From Bradyrhizobium sp. NFR13 (GTDB lineage: Bacteria; Pseudomonadota; Alphaproteobacteria; Rhizobiales; Xanthobacteraceae), in contig NZ_FOTP01000010.1 in NCBI RefSeq assembly GCF_900114605.1, positions 124,001 through 188,000 of the forward strand: DNA of 64,000 nt, read 5' to 3'. Made by a program: the position numbers and the translations under genes. The notes beneath the pieces are model-generated. The model was not told the origin of the DNA, did no database searches, and saw only the letters and a program-made list of their open reading frames with translations. Positions 61,212 to 64,000 of this stretch are shown here, piece after piece (the stretch's first letter is position 1; each line of letters opens with the position of its first letter).

Positions 61212-62717
61212 ATGGAAGAAATTGCTAATCTGTTCCAGGGTTTTGCGGTCGCGCTGCAGCCGTTCAACATCGCCGTGATGGTTCTTGGCATTGTGCTCGG
61301 CGTGATCATCGGCGTGCTGCCCGGCCTCGGTGGCGCCAACGGCGTCGCGATCCTGCTGCCCCTCACCTTCAGCATGCCGCCGACCTCGGCGATCATCATG
61401 CTGTCCTGCATCTATTGGGGCGCATTGTTCGGAGGTGCGATCACCTCGATCCTGTTCAACATTCCCGGAGAGCCATGGTCGGTTGCCACGACATTCGACG
61501 GCTATCCGATGGCGCAGCAGGGCAAGGCTGCTGAATCGCTCACCGCCGCATTCACATCCTCTTTCGTCGGCGCACTGTTCGCCGTCATCATGATCACGCT
61601 CGTTGCGCCGCTGGTCGCAGGCTTCGCGTTGCGGTTCGGACCCGCGGAGAAATTCGCGGTCTATTTCCTGGCGTTCTGCAGTTTCGTCGGGCTGAGTAAG
61701 GAACCGCCCTTCAAGACTATCGCTGCCATGATGATCGGCTTCGCACTCGCAGCCGTCGGCCTCGATTCTATCACGGGACAACTGCGTCTCACTTTCGGCT
61801 CGACCGAACTCCTCAATGGCTTCGACTTCCTGATCGCCGTTATCGGCCTGTTCGGCCTCGGTGAAATCTTCCTCACCATGGAAGAAGGCCTGCGCTTCCA
61901 GGGTGGCAAGGCGAAGATCGATCTTCGCGTCGTGCTCCGCACCTGGATGAGCCTGCCGCAATACTGGATGACGTCACTGCGGTCCTGCATCATCGGCTGC
62001 TGGATGGGCGTTACGCCGGCGGGCGCGACACCGGCCTCGTTCATGAGCTACGGCATCGCCAAGCGCGTCTCCAAGAACGGCCACAACTTTGGCAAAGGCG
62101 AGATCGAAGGTGTGATCGCGCCGGAAACGGCTGCACATGCCGCTGGTACCGCCGCGCTGCTGCCGATGCTGTCGCTCGGCGTCCCCGGCTCGCCGACCGC
62201 CGCGGTTCTGCTCGGCGGCCTTCTGATCTGGGGGCTGCAGCCGGGGCCAATGCTCTTCGTCGAGCAGAAGGAGTTCGTCTGGGGCCTGATCGCGTCGATG
62301 TACCTCGGCAATCTCGTCGGCCTGATCATTGTGCTGACTTGCGTGCCGATTTTTGCAGCGATCCTGCGGGTTCCATTTAGCATTATTGCACCGCTCATCC
62401 TGGTGCTCTGTGCGATCGGAGCCTACTCCGTCCACAATAGCACCTTCGATGTGGTGATGATGCTGGTATTCGGAATCATCGGTTACGCACTGAAGAAGTG
62501 TAACTATCCCCTCGCCCCGCTGGTGCTTGCCATCGTACTTGGCGACAAGGCCGAGGAAGCCTTCCGTCAGTCGCTGCTGGGATCGCAGGGATCGCTCGGG
62601 ATCTTCTTCTCGAACACGCTGGTGAGCAGCATCATGATCCTCGGCCTGATCGCCCTGTTCTGGTCGGTGATCCAGAACGGCTTCACTCGGCTGCGTACTC
62701 GCGCTGCAGCAGCGTAA
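61212..62717 (+). CDS. tctA: TTT transporter large membrane subunit (TctA)
   Basis: A 501-residue, roughly 12-helix transporter. The first signature GVLPGLGGANGVAILLPLTF (about 37-56) and SCIYWGALFGGAITSILFNI are typical, as is the second-half repeat GVIAPETAAHAAGTAALLPM with LGVPGSPTAAVLLGGLLIWG. The duplicated glycine-rich loops define the TctA family. With tctC and tctB it forms one secondary, binding-protein-dependent importer. A terminator follows. Confidence 0.93.
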   Translation: MEEIANLFQGFAVALQPFNIAVMVLGIVLGVIIGVLPGLGGANGVAILLPLTFSMPPTSAIIMLSCIYWGALFGGAITSILFNIPGEPWSVATTFDGYPMAQQGKAAESLTAAFTSSFVGALFAVIMITLVAPLVAGFALRFGPAEKFAVYFLAFCSFVGLSKEPPFKTIAAMMIGFALAAVGLDSITGQLRLTFGSTELLNGFDFLIAVIGLFGLGEIFLTMEEGLRFQGGKAKIDLRVVLRTWMSLPQYWMTSLRSCIIGCWMGVTPAGATPASFMSYGIAKRVSKNGHNFGKGEIEGVIAPETAAHAAGTAALLPMLSLGVPGSPTAAVLLGGLLIWGLQPGPMLFVEQKEFVWGLIASMYLGNLVGLIIVLTCVPIFAAILRVPFSIIAPLILVLCAIGAYSVHNSTFDVVMMLVFGIIGYALKKCNYPLAPLVLAIVLGDKAEEAFRQSLLGSQGSLGIFFSNTLVSSIMILGLIALFWSVIQNGFTRLRTRAAAA

Positions 62718-62747
62718 GTAACGATACAAATAACTGTTCAAACCCAA

Positions 62748-62773
62748 AAGCCGGCGGTCTGGACCGCCGGCTT
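62748..62773 (+). terminator. Hairpin after tctA
   Basis: AAGCCGGCGGTC pairs with GACCGCCGGCTT (62748-62759 and 62762-62773) around TG. It is a perfect 12-bp stem 30 bp after the tctA stop, but the T-run is weak (CTTCAT). Confidence 0.65.
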
Positions 62774-62855
62774 CATGCTGTCTTGTAGTATCGCAGTACA
62801 GCATTCAGTCATGCGAAACTTGCAGCGGCAAATTGGCAAGATTTCGCTTGTTAGT

Positions 62856-62872
62856 TGGCATATCATATACCA
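62856..62872. promoter_or_regulatory. Predicted GntR operator 5 (before oxlT)
   Basis: TGGCATATCATATACCA is close to symmetrical. It is 65 bp upstream of the oxlT start and gives oxlT its own control point after the tctA hairpin. Confidence 0.65.
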
Positions 62873-62936
62873 AACTATCCTTCGCAGCTGTCGAGCTCTC
62901 AATAGAACAGCGCTTTAGGAGGAATGATGACTGATG

Positions 62937-64000
62937 CAGTTCACGGGGCGGCGCCGACAGCCGCACGTGTCAGCGACGCGTATCGCTGGACACAACTCGC
63001 CATCGGCGTTGGCGCGATGGTGATGATCGCCAACTATCAATACGGCTGGACATTCTTCGTCCCCGACATCCAGAAGAAGTTCGGCTGGGATCGCGCCTCG
63101 ATCCAGTGGGCCTTCACCCTCTTCGTGCTGTTCGAAACCTGGCTGGTGCCGGTCGAAGGATGGTTTGTCGATAAATACGGCCCGAAAATCGTCGTCCTTA
63201 TCGGCGGCATCCTTTGCGCCGTTGGCTGGGCGATCAACGCACAGGCCACAACGCTCAACGGCTTCTATCTCGGCATGATCATCGCGGGCATCGGCGCTGG
63301 TGGCGTCTACGGCACCTGCGTCGGCAACGCCCTGAAGTGGTTTCCTGACAAGCGCGGCCTCGCCGCCGGCATCACCGCTGCAGGCTTCGGTGCAGGCTCT
63401 GCGCTCACCGTGGCGCCGATCCAGGCCATGATCAAGGATTCCGGCTTCCAGACCACCTTCCTGTATTTCGGCCTCGGACAAGGCATCATCATCGTGATCC
63501 TCGCCTTCTTCCTGTTCGCGCCGAAGGCCGGACAGGTCCCCGCCGTCACGCAGAATGCGAACATCATCCAGACCCGCCGCAACTACGCTCCGACGGAAGT
63601 GATCCGCCATCCGATCTTCTGGCTGATGTACTTCATGTTCGTGATCGTGGGTGCCGGTGGCCTGATGGTGACAGCGAACCTGAAGCCCATCGCGGCGGAC
63701 TGGAAGATCGACAACGTGCCTGTCACGCTGATGGCCGTAACGATGACGGCGGTCACCTTCGCAGCCACGATCGACCGCGTACTCAACGGCCTGACACGTC
63801 CGTTCTTCGGCTGGATCTCCGACATGATCGGCCGCGAGAACACGATGTTCATCGCCTTCGGCATGGAAGGCCTAGGCATCTGGGCGCTGTATATGTGGGG
63901 GCAGGATCCGCTGTGGTTCGTGCTGCTGTCGGGCTTCGTGTTCTTCGCCTGGGGTGAGATCTATTCGCTCTTCCCATCGACCTGCACCGACACCTTCGGC
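62937..64000 (+). CDS. oxlT: Oxalate/formate antiporter (MFS), truncated by the window end
   Basis: At least 354 residues of a 12-helix major facilitator. The N-terminal WTQLAIGVGAMVMIANYQYG with WTFFVPDIQKKFGW, the motif VDKYGPKIVVLIGGILCAVG and RGLAAGITAAGFGAGSALTV are those of the OxlT group. A Lys in helix 11 binds oxalate in OxlT, but that part lies beyond the edge. Of two adjacent ATGs I choose 62937, four bases after AGGAGG. It exchanges oxalate for formate, complementing oxc-frc. The frame is open at 64000. Confidence 0.92.

Overview
The window is a GC-rich, gene-dense chromosomal segment that looks like a member of the Nitrobacteraceae/Bradyrhizobiaceae (Rhodopseudomonas, Bradyrhizobium, Afipia, Tardiphaga group). 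The support is the codon and GC style, the frc-oxc-oxlT oxalate genes, the many ABC, TRAP and TTT uptake systems, and intergenic palindromes of a type I associate with these genomes (12396-12446, 49729-49758, 52246-52333). No rRNA, tRNA or CRISPR was seen. The genus cannot be fixed from this window.

Layout. 1-13.2 kb is ordinary backbone: rpiA and a divergent phosphoglycolate phosphatase, a lipoprotein, moaA, a TRAP carrier (dctQM, with dctP convergent), a GFA protein, a hydratase, an Mrp Fe-S carrier, a beta-hydroxyacid dehydrogenase, a membrane histidine kinase, a DUF1289 protein and a retropepsin-like protease. 13.26-13.73 kb holds a frameshifted orphan gene. At 13.76-14.76 kb lies dusA, and from its 5' end to about 29.85 kb the DNA looks like a decayed genomic island. 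Two further pieces of the dusA 5' end lie at 27.33-27.43 kb and 29.83-29.88 kb, and the second sits just downstream of serA, where the ancestral dusA start would have been. No integrase remains.

The island carries a double-HTH GntR regulator, an altronate dehydratase, a tagaturonate-reductase-like enzyme, a four-gene ABC importer, an LgoD-like zinc dehydrogenase, KDG kinase and KDPG aldolase. Together these predict L-galactonate -> D-tagaturonate -> D-altronate -> KDG -> KDPG -> pyruvate + glyceraldehyde-3-phosphate. A TonB-dependent siderophore receptor and a membrane diguanylate cyclase follow.

31.4-50.6 kb begins with an FAD oxidoreductase. It continues with a catabolic region of unknown substrate: a molybdenum hydroxylase locus with two different large subunits, a MarR regulator, a Liv-type ABC importer with fused permeases, an SDR without the usual catalytic residues, an enoyl-CoA hydratase, an alpha/beta hydrolase, a second ABC importer (NMT1 type) and a cyclase-family enzyme. 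A repeated palindrome (core TTTG-N4-CAAA) lies in front of each transcription unit, so these genes are probably one regulon. pncB follows.

52.4-64 kb is an oxalate locus: an ADP-forming acyl-CoA synthetase, a divergent GntR regulator, oxc, frc, a 45-residue small protein, a tripartite tricarboxylate transporter (tctCBA) and oxlT, which runs off the end. Five copies of a 17-bp operator-like palindrome (TGGCAT-N5-ATRCCA) tie these units together.
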